Numbered from the stretch's first letter, positions 36,549 to 44,905 are shown. The stretch is DNA of 64,000 bases from Gilliamella apis (GCF_030758615.1 NZ_CP132381.1:1364001-1428000); one strand, 5' to 3'. Made by a program: numbers and translations. The notes: generated from the letters alone by a model not told the origin.

Positions 36549-36645
36549 CTATTAGTGTATTTTAAAATTTTCTAACATATTAAAATATTGTAATTTTTCA
36601 AGTTATTACTTTGTGATTAGCGCAAAGAAAAGGATTACTAATAGA

Positions 36646-36858
36646 GAATTCGTACTTCATGATATTTGCCAAACCTCCTCAACACATTTGCATAAAGCAG
36701 CTTATATCTCTGACAGGATAGAAAAAGCGTTAATCCATGAGCAAAGTGGCGTTAGATTAGTATATAATTAAGCAGAATATGCATAACAATTAAGAAAGTT
36801 ACTCCAATATTCGGATGTTATGGTTGATGAGTGGATAAATAATAATATTCTTCAATAA
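36646..36858 (+). pseudogene. C-terminal remnant of a P4-type tyrosine integrase
   Basis: A 71-codon frame reads EFVLHDICQTSSTHLHKAAY, then ISDRIEKALIHEQSGVRLVY, N, stop, AEYA, stop, QLRKLLQYSDVMVDEWINN. This follows the integrase C-terminus order (HDxRRTxSTHLHE...SDWIEKALAHEQ...VYNKAEY...RRxMLQWWADYVD). The catalytic Arg after HD is changed (HDIC) and two TAA stops interrupt it, so it is dead. Its place directly after the guaA repeat is where the integrase of such islands normally lies. Confidence 0.8.
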
Positions 36859-36870
36859 AAAGCTGGCATT

Positions 36871-37845
36871 TTAATCCAGCTTACAAGAAACGATGTTAAA
36901 TTTTTTAGGTATTGAAAGGTAGCTTTTATCTTTATTTACAAATGATTCAAAATTTCTAGTTTGAACACTATTTTCATCAATCAATACTTTACTATATTGA
37001 GAATCTAGAAAGATAACTTTTGTGTTTTCATCGATATTTGTACATGGGTGCATAGGATTAAAATCAAGATTATGAGCTAACTTATAAACTTTGTAAGGGT
37101 ATTCAGTTTCAGAAAAATCATAAGTAAGCCAATGGTAAGAGAAGCTGAGGACAATAATAGATAACACTAAGAATATAATTGATAATATAGGTGGTTCTTC
37201 GTAATTATCTATTTTCTTTCTTAAATATTGAATATATTGCCAAATATTTAAAGAATGAAGTAGAGAAAAAAAGATAATAATGATAAAAAATGGTGAGGTG
37301 TATTGAAATACTAATAGGCCTGTCATATAAGCACGGGTATAAGGAAATACTGATGCATCAACATGAAATACAATATTTATGAATTCAGACGCTTTACTAG
37401 TACAAAAAATGATAAGAGCTGAAATAGCTATTGAAATAATGAATTTAGTAAATCCAAATTTCCATACTGTTTTAAAAAAAGATGTTCTCTCAATTGAAAT
37501 ACCAATATAAATAAATGATAGGATAATTCCAAATAGCTTTACTAAATATTGATAGTTACTGAACCATGACCATTCATTACCCTCTCGTGCAGAACATATC
37601 ATACAAAAAGAAATCAAGGCTAATAGTTTTAGTGAGGAGTTTATTAAAAATTCTTCTCTTCTCTTCTTTTGCTCATCAGCTTTTTCGTTTGATTTTAATA
37701 TTGATAATATATCTGACAAATAATCTTTTAGTGTCTTATTTGTATAATAATTTTCTTTAGAAGAATAAGTTAAATCCTCATATATTGCTTCAATATGTTC
37801 TTTTGTATTTTTTGCTTTCTTGTAACGATATTTTCTTTCATTCAT
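36871..37845 (-). CDS. Unrecognised polytopic membrane protein (island cargo)
   Basis: 324 residues. A charged, helical N-terminal 80 residues (many Lys, Glu, Asn) precedes about five membrane segments between residues 70 and 240, including LVKLFGIILSFIYIGISIE, FTKFIISIAISALIIFC, FFIIIIFFSLLHSL and LSIIFLVLSIIVLSFSYHW. A C-terminal soluble part of about 80 residues is last (KYLS-type basic end, VSCKLD). No catalytic motif or family recognised. Intact and with AATAATTATT in front. Lies between the integrase remnant and the broken regulator, so it could belong to a defence function or be filler. Confidence 0.65.
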   Translation of the reverse strand: MNERKYRYKKAKNTKEHIEAIYEDLTYSSKENYYTNKTLKDYLSDILSILKSNEKADEQKKRREEFLINSSLKLLALISFCMICSAREGNEWSWFSNYQYLVKLFGIILSFIYIGISIERTSFFKTVWKFGFTKFIISIAISALIIFCTSKASEFINIVFHVDASVFPYTRAYMTGLLVFQYTSPFFIIIIFFSLLHSLNIWQYIQYLRKKIDNYEEPPILSIIFLVLSIIVLSFSYHWLTYDFSETEYPYKVYKLAHNLDFNPMHPCTNIDENTKVIFLDSQYSKVLIDENSVQTRNFESFVNKDKSYLSIPKKFNIVSCKLD

Positions 37846-37914
37846 AATTATTATCCTGAGTTTAGGGCTTATAGCATTATATGTATTATTCAGTTATTTA
37901 ATTTTTATTATCAC

Positions 37915-38121
37915 TTAAGCTAGATCTAGAGATAGTAACCGAACAATATATAGTAATTTTACAATATCTAACCGTCGTTCTCCATTTTCGATGTTAGCAA
38001 TGAAAGATTGTGATCTATTTAATGTCTGATCCAATTTTTCTAGAATTATATTTTTTTAAATTCGAGGATCTTTTAATGCACTGATCACCAATTGGTACTC
38101 TTCTGAGTTGATAGATGCCAT
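37915..38121 (-). pseudogene. Broken XRE-type helix-turn-helix regulator
   Basis: Minus-strand frame MASINSEEYQLVISALKDPRI, then TAA, then LDQTLNRSQSFIANIENGER and LDIVKLLYIVRLLSLDLA. The QSFIAN-IENGERR part is the recognition helix region of XRE/Cro-type regulators. The in-frame stop between start and helix-turn-helix makes it nonfunctional. Such small regulators are common in integrative elements. Confidence 0.75.
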
Positions 38122-38228
38122 AATTTTTCTCAATAAGCTCCATCTAGAATTAAAGCATGAGAAACGAAATTTAATAACTGACAGCTCGTTAATAAACTTG
38201 TTTGTATTGAATGCACCGCATTTCCAAC

Positions 38229-38813
38229 CGTCCTAACAGTTTAAATCAATTAATTGAGACAATAGAGATGATTAAAAATCATAATGTATTACCGATTAAA
38301 TTAATTGTACTTGATACATTGGCTAGAGGTTTTGGTGGGAGCGACGAAAACGCGGCTAAGAATATGGGGGGCATTTATTCAAGGTTGTAACATATTAAAA
38401 GTGAAAACAGACGCAACTATTTTATTAGTTCATCACAGTGGTAAAGATCAAGATAAGTTACAAGAGGCTCTAGTGCGCTTCGTGCTGCTCTAGATGCTGA
38501 ATTTAATGTTAGGCGAGAAAAAGATAACCATATTCAAGATAAAGCATTTATCCTAAACAGCACTAAAATGAAAGTTACCGAAGAGCCAGATAAAAGTGCT
38601 TATGACCTAAGACCGATTGAATTGTATTATGATGACGATCAGGAGCTAATTTCCTCCTTAGTGATTATTGACACACCAAGAGCATCCCAAGAATCAGGTA
38701 TTGATAAATATCCTGAACTGAAAGGAATACCCAACCTAACAACCAACCATAATGCTTTATGGGAGTGTATACGTAATCGAATACAACAAGTTTGTGAGTG
38801 TACGAAATCATAG
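38229..38813 (+). pseudogene. Broken RepA-like AAA ATPase (plasmid/phage replication helicase)
   Basis: Three frames join into one protein: PIKLIVLDTLARGFGGSDEN (Walker B region) and AAKNMG, a shift in the G6 run near 38368, AFIQGCNILKVKTDATILLV and HHSGKDQDK, a second shift near 38462, then RGSSALRAALDAEFNV to NRIQQVCECTKS. The VLDTLARGFGG and LLVHHSGK blocks and the RGSSALRAALD motif are typical of RepA/DnaB-like hexameric ATPases of integrative elements. The N-terminal Walker A part is missing. Nonfunctional. Confidence 0.8.
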
Positions 38814-38824
38814 TCTGTTCTGAT

Positions 38825-38947
38825 ATGAAAACTATAGGTATCGATGTTGATAAAAAAATTTCTCGTTGGTTAAGAAAATTGGTCGGTGACGATATTATAA
38901 AAATTGAAGGTGAAATAATTATAGCTTTAGTGGAGTATAAATATTAG
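38825..38947 (+). CDS. Small ORF (40 aa), doubtful
   Basis: MKTIGIDVDKKISRWLRKLV then GDDIIKIEGEIIIALVEYKY. It starts 12 bases after the RepA remnant and has a plausible composition, but there is no clear ribosome site and no family. It may be a true small element gene or a chance frame. Confidence 0.3.
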   Translation: MKTIGIDVDKKISRWLRKLVGDDIIKIEGEIIIALVEYKY

Positions 38948-39082
38948 TAGGTCTTTTCCCATTTTTATTATTTATATTGGCGAGAAGCAGGGGATAGGTA
39001 AAATTATATATAAATGATTTAAGGTATTATGGTGATATAATATTAAACATAATGTCATTAATAGGATTTATAAGAGAAATAA

Positions 39083-39619
39083 ATGCAACGTAAACACCTA
39101 CAATTCCAACAGTATCTTTTTCACGATATTGAAGATGAAGATAAAGCTGAAGAATATATTGAAAGAATTCTACCAATGATTGGATTGATTGTTATGTATT
39201 TTAATGGACTCGAAAGTAATTTGGATTCGATGCTATGTGAAATATTTACAGATAGAACAGATTCGACAGGTTTAATTGTCTTAAATACAATGAATTTTTC
39301 ATCAAAAATTGAGTTATTTAAGAAGTTTAGTGATGATTTTCATTTAAGTTTTGGAAAAATCATAAATGATTATGATGCACTTATTAATAATCTTAAAGAA
39401 TCAGCAAGACTCAGAAATTTAGTTGTTCATGCAAACTGGGAAAGTACAAATGAGGAAGGATACACTTATATTCGATTGAAAATGTCAAAAGAAGGAATGT
39501 TAAAAGAGTATATCCAATTTAGTGAAAAATCACTAATGGACATTATAGAGTTAATCATCACAACTAGAGTTAAACTAGATGAATATTGGCAAGAGCGAAG
39601 CGAAGTTTTGTGTTTTTAA
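39083..39619 (+). CDS. HEPN-like helical protein, partner of the HNH nuclease
   Basis: 178 residues, almost all helical. Residues 101-120 contain LKESARLRNLVVHANWE with an R-x4-H motif (Arg111, His116), the catalytic signature of HEPN ribonuclease folds, preceded by a long amphipathic helix with acidic residues (GLESNLDSML) that fits the HEPN polar face. ATG after AGAGAAATAA. The gene lies 28 bases before the HNH gene, so the two are a probable operon. The HEPN assignment is motif-level only; single R-x4-H matches occur by chance. Intact among decayed neighbours, which suggests selection for it. Confidence 0.6.
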   Translation: MQRKHLQFQQYLFHDIEDEDKAEEYIERILPMIGLIVMYFNGLESNLDSMLCEIFTDRTDSTGLIVLNTMNFSSKIELFKKFSDDFHLSFGKIINDYDALINNLKESARLRNLVVHANWESTNEEGYTYIRLKMSKEGMLKEYIQFSEKSLMDIIELIITTRVKLDEYWQERSEVLCF

Positions 39620-39647
39620 TATTATATAATAATCTAATGGACTACAT

Positions 39648-40220
39648 ATGAAAAAGTCTTCTTTTCCCGAAGGTTCTGTTTGTAAGCCATGTTGGGAATT
39701 AAAATATTGTCCTTATGGTGTATTAGTTGAATTCTTTCCTGCCGCACATCCTGCGGTTAAATTTGATTTATCTATTTCAAAGACTAGATATCAGGAAGTA
39801 TTAGAAGAAATTAAACAACTAAAAAATATTACACCTGAGGATATTTTTGAATATTTTCGTTTATTAAGTTATTTAGAACCTGATAATCAAGAGTTTGTAG
39901 AAAAATATTTTTCTGAAATTGGGTGTCGTATGTTTGGACATGCATGCCCTGTTTTTTTTGTTCAAAGTGGAGGAACTGAAACGAAAGATTATAGGTCAAA
40001 AAGTAGAAATATTTCACGGCAAGTTATGTTACAGGTTGTTCGTAGAGATAATCATGTATGTCAAGTTTGCCACAAATATGTCGCTGATGATGAAATTGAA
40101 TTTGATCATATAATTCCTTATTCTAAAGGTGGACCTACAACCGTAGCTAATTTGCGTTTGTTGTGTAGGAAGTGCAATCGAAAAAAATCTAATTTTTTAG
40201 ATGAAATTTTATACAAATAG
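39648..40220 (+). CDS. HNH endonuclease with N-terminal cysteine cluster
   Basis: 190 residues. The C-terminal HNH domain shows CxxC (Cys138, Cys141 in HVCQVCHKY), the catalytic FDHIIPYSKGG (Asp153-His154), the central NLRLLC and second CxxC (Cys173, Cys176 in CRKCNRKKS). The N-terminus has CKPCWELKYCPYG (Cys12, Cys15, Cys21) with more cysteines at 93 and 100 (IGCRMFGHACP), a possible metal or Fe-S site. HNH proteins with this CKPCWELKYCPYG header recur in bacterial defence neighbourhoods. Reading frame intact. It sits at the right end of the guaA island, 84 bases before the attachment repeat. Confidence 0.85.
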   Translation: MKKSSFPEGSVCKPCWELKYCPYGVLVEFFPAAHPAVKFDLSISKTRYQEVLEEIKQLKNITPEDIFEYFRLLSYLEPDNQEFVEKYFSEIGCRMFGHACPVFFVQSGGTETKDYRSKSRNISRQVMLQVVRRDNHVCQVCHKYVADDEIEFDHIIPYSKGGPTTVANLRLLCRKCNRKKSNFLDEILYK

Positions 40221-40303
40221 TTTCATACAGTATTTATAACGATATAAATTTTAAATAAAAAATTAATACATTGATTTATATGATAAAAATCAACTATACT
40301 ACA

Positions 40304-40317
40304 ATTGAGTGGGAGTA
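40304..40317 (+). repeat. Right attachment-site copy
   Basis: ATTGAGTGGGAGTA, identical to 36459-36472 in guaA. Downstream sequence (AATATCTAAAAGCCAT) is related to the region after guaA. Confidence 0.85.
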
Positions 40318-40351
40318 GCACTTTCTCAGTTGTTATCTTCAATTAATATCT

Positions 40352-40379
40352 AAAAGCCATTCCATATCGAATGGCTTTT
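40352..40379 (+). terminator. Terminator right of the island, probably the original guaA terminator
   Basis: AAAAGCCATTC (40352-40362) pairs with GAATGGCTTTT (40369-40379), then TTTATT. No gene other than the island HNH gene points into it from the left, consistent with it having served guaA before insertion. Confidence 0.75.
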
Positions 40380-40445
40380 TTATTGTAAGATTTTAAAAAA
40401 TTATTAAACTAAACGTACAGCTAACAATAATCATTCATTTTACAT

Positions 40446-40817
40446 TTAGATGATTATTCGCTCTGTTGCATACCAGATTAGCGATTGTGAGTGATCGACA
40501 AATTGATTTTCATCATCTAATAATAATTGGATGGCTCTTTTGGCTTCAGGTGAAGTTCTGATACTTAACATTTTTTCTTTACTTTGCCAGTAAATTTCAG
40601 CCATTCCATCAAATTCAAAAATAGGTGCATCTCTGCTATTGCGCATAGCATTTCCCGGTTTTTTATCCTGTAATGGAACACTTTGGACGTAATGAAGAAT
40701 TCCTAGCGCTTCTTTTTGTGAATTAACCAAATTTGCATGATGGTTATGCCAATAGTTATCAAATTCTTGATAACTTAATGTCTTTTGGCGTTTAACTAAC
40801 GTAATTAATTTGATCAT
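40446..40817 (-). CDS. EthD-domain protein
   Basis: 123-residue dimeric alpha/beta-barrel (ferredoxin-like) protein. The opening MIKLITLVKRQKTLSYQEFD and the WHNHHANLV motif are typical of EthD, a family whose members act with oxidative or ring-modifying enzymes; most have no assigned reaction. ATG preceded by AAAGGAG. It is divergent from a MerR-type gene 72 bases away, so the two probably share an operator and this gene is the regulated target. Confidence 0.75.
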   Translation of the reverse strand: MIKLITLVKRQKTLSYQEFDNYWHNHHANLVNSQKEALGILHYVQSVPLQDKKPGNAMRNSRDAPIFEFDGMAEIYWQSKEKMLSIRTSPEAKRAIQLLLDDENQFVDHSQSLIWYATERIII

Positions 40818-40889
40818 TTAATATCTCCTTTAATAAATAAAACCATATGGTAAAGTATGACATAGCTGTTAGAGTCAATAGGAAGTGAT

Positions 40890-41246
40890 ATGAAAATTGG
40901 TGAATTATCAAAATTAAGTCAGATCAGTGTTAGAATGCTTAGATATTATGAAGAAGAAGGACTTCTTTCACCAAAACGCACAGTTTCAGGTTATCGTCAG
41001 TTTGAAATAGAGGACATTGACCGAGTTAAACTCATTCATAAATTAAGTAGTGCCGGATTAACATTAAAAGTTATACGTAAGATCCTTCCTTGTTGGCAAT
41101 ATCAAAGTAACAAATTTTCTCCTTGTAAGGAGTTTAAAAATGGCTTGAGTGAAACACTTTTAAAACTTGATAAACAAATTGAACTTTTACAACAAAGTCG
41201 TAGTCATTTAATAACCTTGTTAAAGGAAAATAATGAAAATAAGTAA
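40890..41246 (+). CDS. MerR-family transcriptional regulator
   Basis: 118 residues starting MKIGELSKLSQISVRMLRYY, the MerR winged-helix; YEEEGLLSPKRTVSGYRQF follows, then LDKQIELLQQSRSHLITLLK as the dimerisation helix. One cysteine pair (Cys75 region, LPCWQYQ...FSPCKEF) could sense redox or a metal, but the loop lacks typical heavy-metal spacing. Divergent from the EthD gene, with TTGACT (minus strand) in the shared region as a possible -35. Start after GGAAGTGAT. Confidence 0.85.
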   Translation: MKIGELSKLSQISVRMLRYYEEEGLLSPKRTVSGYRQFEIEDIDRVKLIHKLSSAGLTLKVIRKILPCWQYQSNKFSPCKEFKNGLSETLLKLDKQIELLQQSRSHLITLLKENNENK

Positions 41247-41594
41247 AATTAAGATTGTTTAAATAGGCTTTCAATCGTCAAATGCTAAAATTAAAATGGG
41301 ATATTACCTAAAATTAAAAGATATTGGAGAAGCTAATCCTCCGCAGAGTAGGGTTATTGTTTATCATTTTAATTACAACGTTATTGATAAAAATTATGAA
41401 TAGTTTTCTTTTAATAATCCTATTATATCGCTAGACAGTGGTTATTCTTGTTTATTTTTGCAGATTAAATATGATCTAAATAATGAAATAAATAGGATGT
41501 TATAGACCTAAACATTGAAATAAAGCTAAATTAGAATTTTATGTTATTTTTGTTATTATAAAATCGAATTTTTAGTTAATTATTAAGGTAAAAC
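41247..41594. other. A/T-rich gap after the MerR gene
   Basis: No protein, RNA or repeat recognised. A 36-codon frame near 41298 has no ribosome site and is probably chance. Confidence 0.45.
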
Positions 41595-42119
41595 ATGTTT
41601 AATTTAAAAAAATATTTAGTTGGTTTATTGGCATTGTTTAGTGTTTCTTGCTATGCATTCGATCATGTTGTTACTTTTGTTTGTACAGGTAACACAGGCC
41701 GTAGCCCTATGGCCGAAGCATTGGCTAAGGATTATGTTGACAAACATAATCTCAATATTGAGGTTCGATCACGGGGTGTTAATGTTGATCCAAGTGAATT
41801 AACACCAGAAGAAGGTACAGTTAAGGTATTAAAAGATAGAAATATTGATATATCTTCACATAAAGCAACGCAATTAGTGAAAGAGGATATCGATAAATCA
41901 GAATATTTACTGACAATGACGCAAAAACATAAAGATAAAATTTTGGATAAATTCCCAGAATCGAAAGATAAAGTATTTACATTATCTGAATTTGCCACAG
42001 GTAAAAATGAAGATCTTTCTGACCCATACAAATTACCATTATCTGCTTATATCAAAGTAGAAAAACAATTAGATAAATTTTTACCATTGGCATTGGATAA
42101 AATTGCCAAAGAGAAATAA
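41595..42119 (+). CDS. Exported low-molecular-weight protein-tyrosine phosphatase-like protein
   Basis: 174 residues. It starts with a signal peptide, MFNLKKYLVGLLALFSVSCYA, with probable cleavage before FDHVV. The mature part is an LMW-PTP: the P-loop CTGNTGRSPMAEAL (Cys30-x5-Arg36) and the acid Asp143 in DPYKLPLSAY. LMW-PTPs are normally cytosolic, so an exported one is unusual; in the periplasm it could act on surface sugars, lipids or host proteins. SD AAGG before ATG. Followed by a terminator; single gene. Confidence 0.85.
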   Translation: MFNLKKYLVGLLALFSVSCYAFDHVVTFVCTGNTGRSPMAEALAKDYVDKHNLNIEVRSRGVNVDPSELTPEEGTVKVLKDRNIDISSHKATQLVKEDIDKSEYLLTMTQKHKDKILDKFPESKDKVFTLSEFATGKNEDLSDPYKLPLSAYIKVEKQLDKFLPLALDKIAKEK

Positions 42120-42155
42120 TTTGATCTAAATATATTCTTATAAATTTTCTTTTTT

Positions 42156-42179
42156 AAAACCGCATAATTGCGGTTTTTT
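42156..42179 (+). terminator. Terminator after the LMW-PTP gene
   Basis: AAAACCGCA (42156-42164) pairs with TGCGGTTTT (42169-42177) around TAAT, followed by TT. Confidence 0.8.
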
Positions 42180-42356
42180 AATATTTACGTGATTTCGATA
42201 ATAGATTGTTTTTCCTAATTTTTAATAAATGAACTATAAAAAATTATTGCTTGAGTATATACTCTTGCCTAAAGATTTTATTCTTCCATATAGTTGTATG
42301 TAGAAGAGTATAGTGAATAGTTATTGCATCAATTTATAAGTGAAGGAGCATTGAGT

Positions 42357-42827
42357 ATGATTTTAGGTAATGTTAATCATTTGGATTTAGTTCCATACTT
42401 GCCGGCCAAAATTAAACAATCGATTGAATACGTAAAGGACAATGTTAATAGCAATACACCAGCTGGTCGTTATGATATCGATGGTGACAATATGTTTTTT
42501 ATGGTGTCAGATAATTCATTAAGATATATTCATGACGCTAATCCTGAATATCATAAAAAGTATATTGATGTACAAATTGTTTTAGAAGGGCAGGAAGGTA
42601 TGGCTATTTGTACTTTGCCTCCACACACTCAAGTTTTAGATGATAAAATAGTAGAAAATGATATTGCTTTTATCAAAACGCCTAACGAAGAAACTATGTT
42701 AATATTACAGCCTGACGATTTTATTGTTTTTTTACCCAATGAAGTTCATAAACCGCTTTGTGCTGTTGATAATAAGATTGCTACGGTTCGTAAAGTTGTG
42801 GTAAAAATTGCATTGAATTATTTATAG
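42357..42827 (+). CDS. YhcH/YjgK/YiaL-family protein (DUF386)
   Basis: About 156 residues starting MILGNVNHLDLVPYLPAK at ATG 42357 (AAGGAG nine bases before); the 11 upstream codons are not part of the family. Beta-barrel (cupin-like) motifs: EYHKKYIDVQIVLEGQEGM and FIVFLPNEVHKPL, with conserved His and Glu that could bind a metal. Family members act on or bind sugar acids, such as sialic-acid or alginate breakdown products, as possible anomer or epimer enzymes. It is 26 bases before the KDG kinase gene, supporting a uronate-related role. Confidence 0.82.
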   Translation: MILGNVNHLDLVPYLPAKIKQSIEYVKDNVNSNTPAGRYDIDGDNMFFMVSDNSLRYIHDANPEYHKKYIDVQIVLEGQEGMAICTLPPHTQVLDDKIVENDIAFIKTPNEETMLILQPDDFIVFLPNEVHKPLCAVDNKIATVRKVVVKIALNYL

Positions 42828-42853
42828 ATAGAGTAAGGATTTTAGGTAACACT

Positions 42854-43792
42854 ATGACTACAAATATCGCTGTTATTGGCGAATGTATGATTGAGCTTTC
42901 AATAAAACAAGATTCAACAACCCGTAATTTTGGTGGTGACACGCTTAATACCTCGGTTTATTTATCGCGTTTGTTGACCAATAAAGATTTTTCGATTCAC
43001 TATGTGACAGGCTTAGGAACCGATCCTTTTAGTCAAGAAATGCTTGATAGTTGGCAAAAAGAGCATATCTCAACTGATCTAGTTCAAAGAATGGCTGATA
43101 AAATGCCAGGGCTTTACTCAATTGTTACTGACGAGCAAGGTGAACGTTCTTTTTATTATTGGCGTAATGATGCAGCAGCTAAATTTTGGTTAAAAACAGC
43201 CGAAACAGCCAAAGTTACTGAACAAATTGCTAAATGTGATTATGTTTATTTAAGTGGTATTAGTATCGCAATTTTAGATGCAGAAAGTATCGTTAAATTA
43301 TTAGCGTTATTAAAACAAGTTAAGGCGAATGGTGGTAAAGTTATTTTTGATAATAACTTCCGTCCTCGTTTGTGGAGTAGCTTTGATTTAGCTCGTAGCG
43401 TTTATTCAGATATTTTGTCATACACGGATATTGCCTTTTTAACTTTAGATGATGAAGATTTATTATGGGGTAAATTACCTTATGAACAAGTTATTGAGCG
43501 TACTAAAAACTTTGGTGTTTCGGAAATAGTGATAAAACGTGGTAGTGATAGTTGCATCATTGATTCTTTGGAAGGTCGTTTTGAAGTTCCAGCTAATAAA
43601 ATTGCTAAAGAAGATGTTATCGATACTACAGCTGCTGGTGATTCATTTAGTGCTGGTTATTTAGCTGCTCGTTTAAGTGGTAAAACTCCTTCACAATCAG
43701 CCAGCCAAGGTCATCTAGTGGCAGGAACTGTGATTCAGTATCGTGGTGCTATAATACCTTTGGACGCTACACCAAAATTAATTGAGAATTAA
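42854..43792 (+). CDS. kdgK: 2-Keto-3-deoxygluconate kinase (PfkB family)
   Basis: 312 residues, phosphorylating 2-keto-3-deoxygluconate for cleavage to pyruvate and glyceraldehyde-3-phosphate in hexuronate breakdown. N-terminal GECMIELS, FGGDTLNTSVYLSRL, RDPFSQEMLDSW-type and YWRNDAAAKFW segments are typical of KdgK. The C-terminal PfkB signature is VIDTTAAGDSFSAGYLAARL with catalytic Asp. In an operon with the YhcH-type gene. SD GGATTTTAGGT. Confidence 0.9.
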   Translation: MTTNIAVIGECMIELSIKQDSTTRNFGGDTLNTSVYLSRLLTNKDFSIHYVTGLGTDPFSQEMLDSWQKEHISTDLVQRMADKMPGLYSIVTDEQGERSFYYWRNDAAAKFWLKTAETAKVTEQIAKCDYVYLSGISIAILDAESIVKLLALLKQVKANGGKVIFDNNFRPRLWSSFDLARSVYSDILSYTDIAFLTLDDEDLLWGKLPYEQVIERTKNFGVSEIVIKRGSDSCIIDSLEGRFEVPANKIAKEDVIDTTAAGDSFSAGYLAARLSGKTPSQSASQGHLVAGTVIQYRGAIIPLDATPKLIEN

Positions 43793-43797
43793 TAAAT

Positions 43798-43822
43798 AAA
43801 ACGGTCTTAATGACCGTTTTTT
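43798..43822 (+). terminator. Terminator after kdgK
   Basis: AAAACGGTC (43798-43806) pairs with GACCGTTTT (43812-43820) around TTAAT, followed by TT. Confidence 0.85.
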
Positions 43823-43897
43823 ATTGCAAATCAATATTTACCGAAATATTAGCCCTTAATATCTAACCAAAATAGATAGTAGGGCATGATGAATAAA

Positions 43898-44635
43898 TTA
43901 AGGTAATATAGCAAAAGAACGAACCGGAAAACCTGATGCATTATTAGGTTTGGCTACAATATTAAAGATAACTGCTCCTTTAGCTGGCAGTTGATCTAAA
44001 TTGGTCATTAACTCAACTTGATAAGTATCTTGCTCTAAAACATAGTATTCGCCTTTTAAAGCATTATTTTCTCTATATGCTTTGGCTGAATCAGTATCAA
44101 AAGTTTCATGACCAATAGCTTTAATTTTTCGTTCCTCAAATAAAAATTTCAGTGCATCAAGTCCCCATCCCGGAATTTGGTTATTGCCATCGGCATCTTT
44201 GTTTTCCATTGCCGTTTGTGATGGCCATTTTTTACTCCAATCTGTTCGTAATGCAACAAAGCTACCCGATTCAATTTGTCCATGCTGCTGTTCAAAGCTT
44301 AATACGTCTGCTACTGAAAAAGAGAAATTAGGATCTTGTTGTGCTCGTTGCGATTGGTCGATAACAATTAACGGTAATACTAGTTCTTGTAATTGTAATT
44401 CATGCAAATAGCGAGTGTTAGGCACAAAATGAATAGGCGCATCTAAGTGAGTGCCATATTGTCCAGCAAAACTAAAGTTTTGTGCTAAAAAACCATCATT
44501 ATGATCAAATAGCGTTTTGATTTCGGCTGGATTAAACATAAAAAAATGTGGTGAATTGTGATCAAATGCATGGGTCAAATCAATCCATTTTTTTGATTTT
44601 AATAAATTTAAAGCTTGTAATACATCGTTATTCAA
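43898..44635 (-). CDS. Cyclase-family metal hydrolase (kynurenine formamidase-like)
   Basis: 245 residues. The HGTHxDxPxHF motif is seen as QYGTHLDAPIHF, with the second metal-ligand region GHETFDTDSA. Such proteins hydrolyse amide or lactone bonds (kynurenine formamidase, isatin hydrolase). The frame starts with TTG at 44635, supported by GAGGAA five bases upstream and no in-frame ATG near. Divergent from uvrA; single gene. Substrate unknown. Confidence 0.85.
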   Translation of the reverse strand: MNNDVLQALNLLKSKKWIDLTHAFDHNSPHFFMFNPAEIKTLFDHNDGFLAQNFSFAGQYGTHLDAPIHFVPNTRYLHELQLQELVLPLIVIDQSQRAQQDPNFSFSVADVLSFEQQHGQIESGSFVALRTDWSKKWPSQTAMENKDADGNNQIPGWGLDALKFLFEERKIKAIGHETFDTDSAKAYRENNALKGEYYVLEQDTYQVELMTNLDQLPAKGAVIFNIVAKPNNASGFPVRSFAILP

Positions 44636-44889
44636 AACTATTCCTCACACTATAAAACACAATTACTTGTTTATTGTAAAATGGTTATATTTGTTAAACA
44701 AATAATTTTAAGTTATAGAAATATAATTTTTAGTTCTAATCTATTAAGAAAAATTTTGAGGAACGGGGTTTTTGAATGATTAAAAAATGCTTTATTTTTA
44801 TTATTTAATGAACAAATTTGGTTTATATTATTGAAATTTTACTAACCGACCCTATTGAGCTATATAGTTGTATATTTAATCATTCCATA

Positions 44890-44905
44890 CTGGTATAATA
44901 TACAG
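44890..44905 (+). promoter_or_regulatory. LexA (SOS) box upstream of uvrA
   Basis: CTGG-TATAATAT-ACAG matches CTGT-N8-ACAG with one mismatch and is flanked as TA...TT. It lies 46 bases before the uvrA ATG, and its TATAAT centre may be the -10 box, the same arrangement as in E. coli. Confidence 0.8.

Larger units (their letters stand above)
36459..40317 (+). mobile_element. Decayed genomic island integrated at the guaA 3' end
   Basis: Bounded by direct repeats ATTGAGTGGGAGTA at 36459-36472 (inside guaA, coding IEWE plus stop) and 40304-40317. Similarity goes on beyond the core into a guaA-type terminator on both sides, so the right copy is followed by what must be the original guaA terminator. 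Inside are a tyrosine-integrase remnant next to guaA, a membrane protein, broken XRE and RepA-like genes, and an intact HEPN-like/HNH pair. The guaA 3' end is a known island insertion site. Without a working integrase, the element should now be fixed. Confidence 0.85.

Noticed and set aside
39083-40220. HEPN-like/HNH pair as a classical toxin-antitoxin (HEPN-MNT) system
   Set aside because: No MNT nucleotidyltransferase motif (GSxARG) occurs nearby, and the partner is an HNH nuclease.
41298-41406. 36-codon frame after the MerR gene
   Set aside because: No ribosome site, no recognised features; likely chance in A/T-rich DNA.
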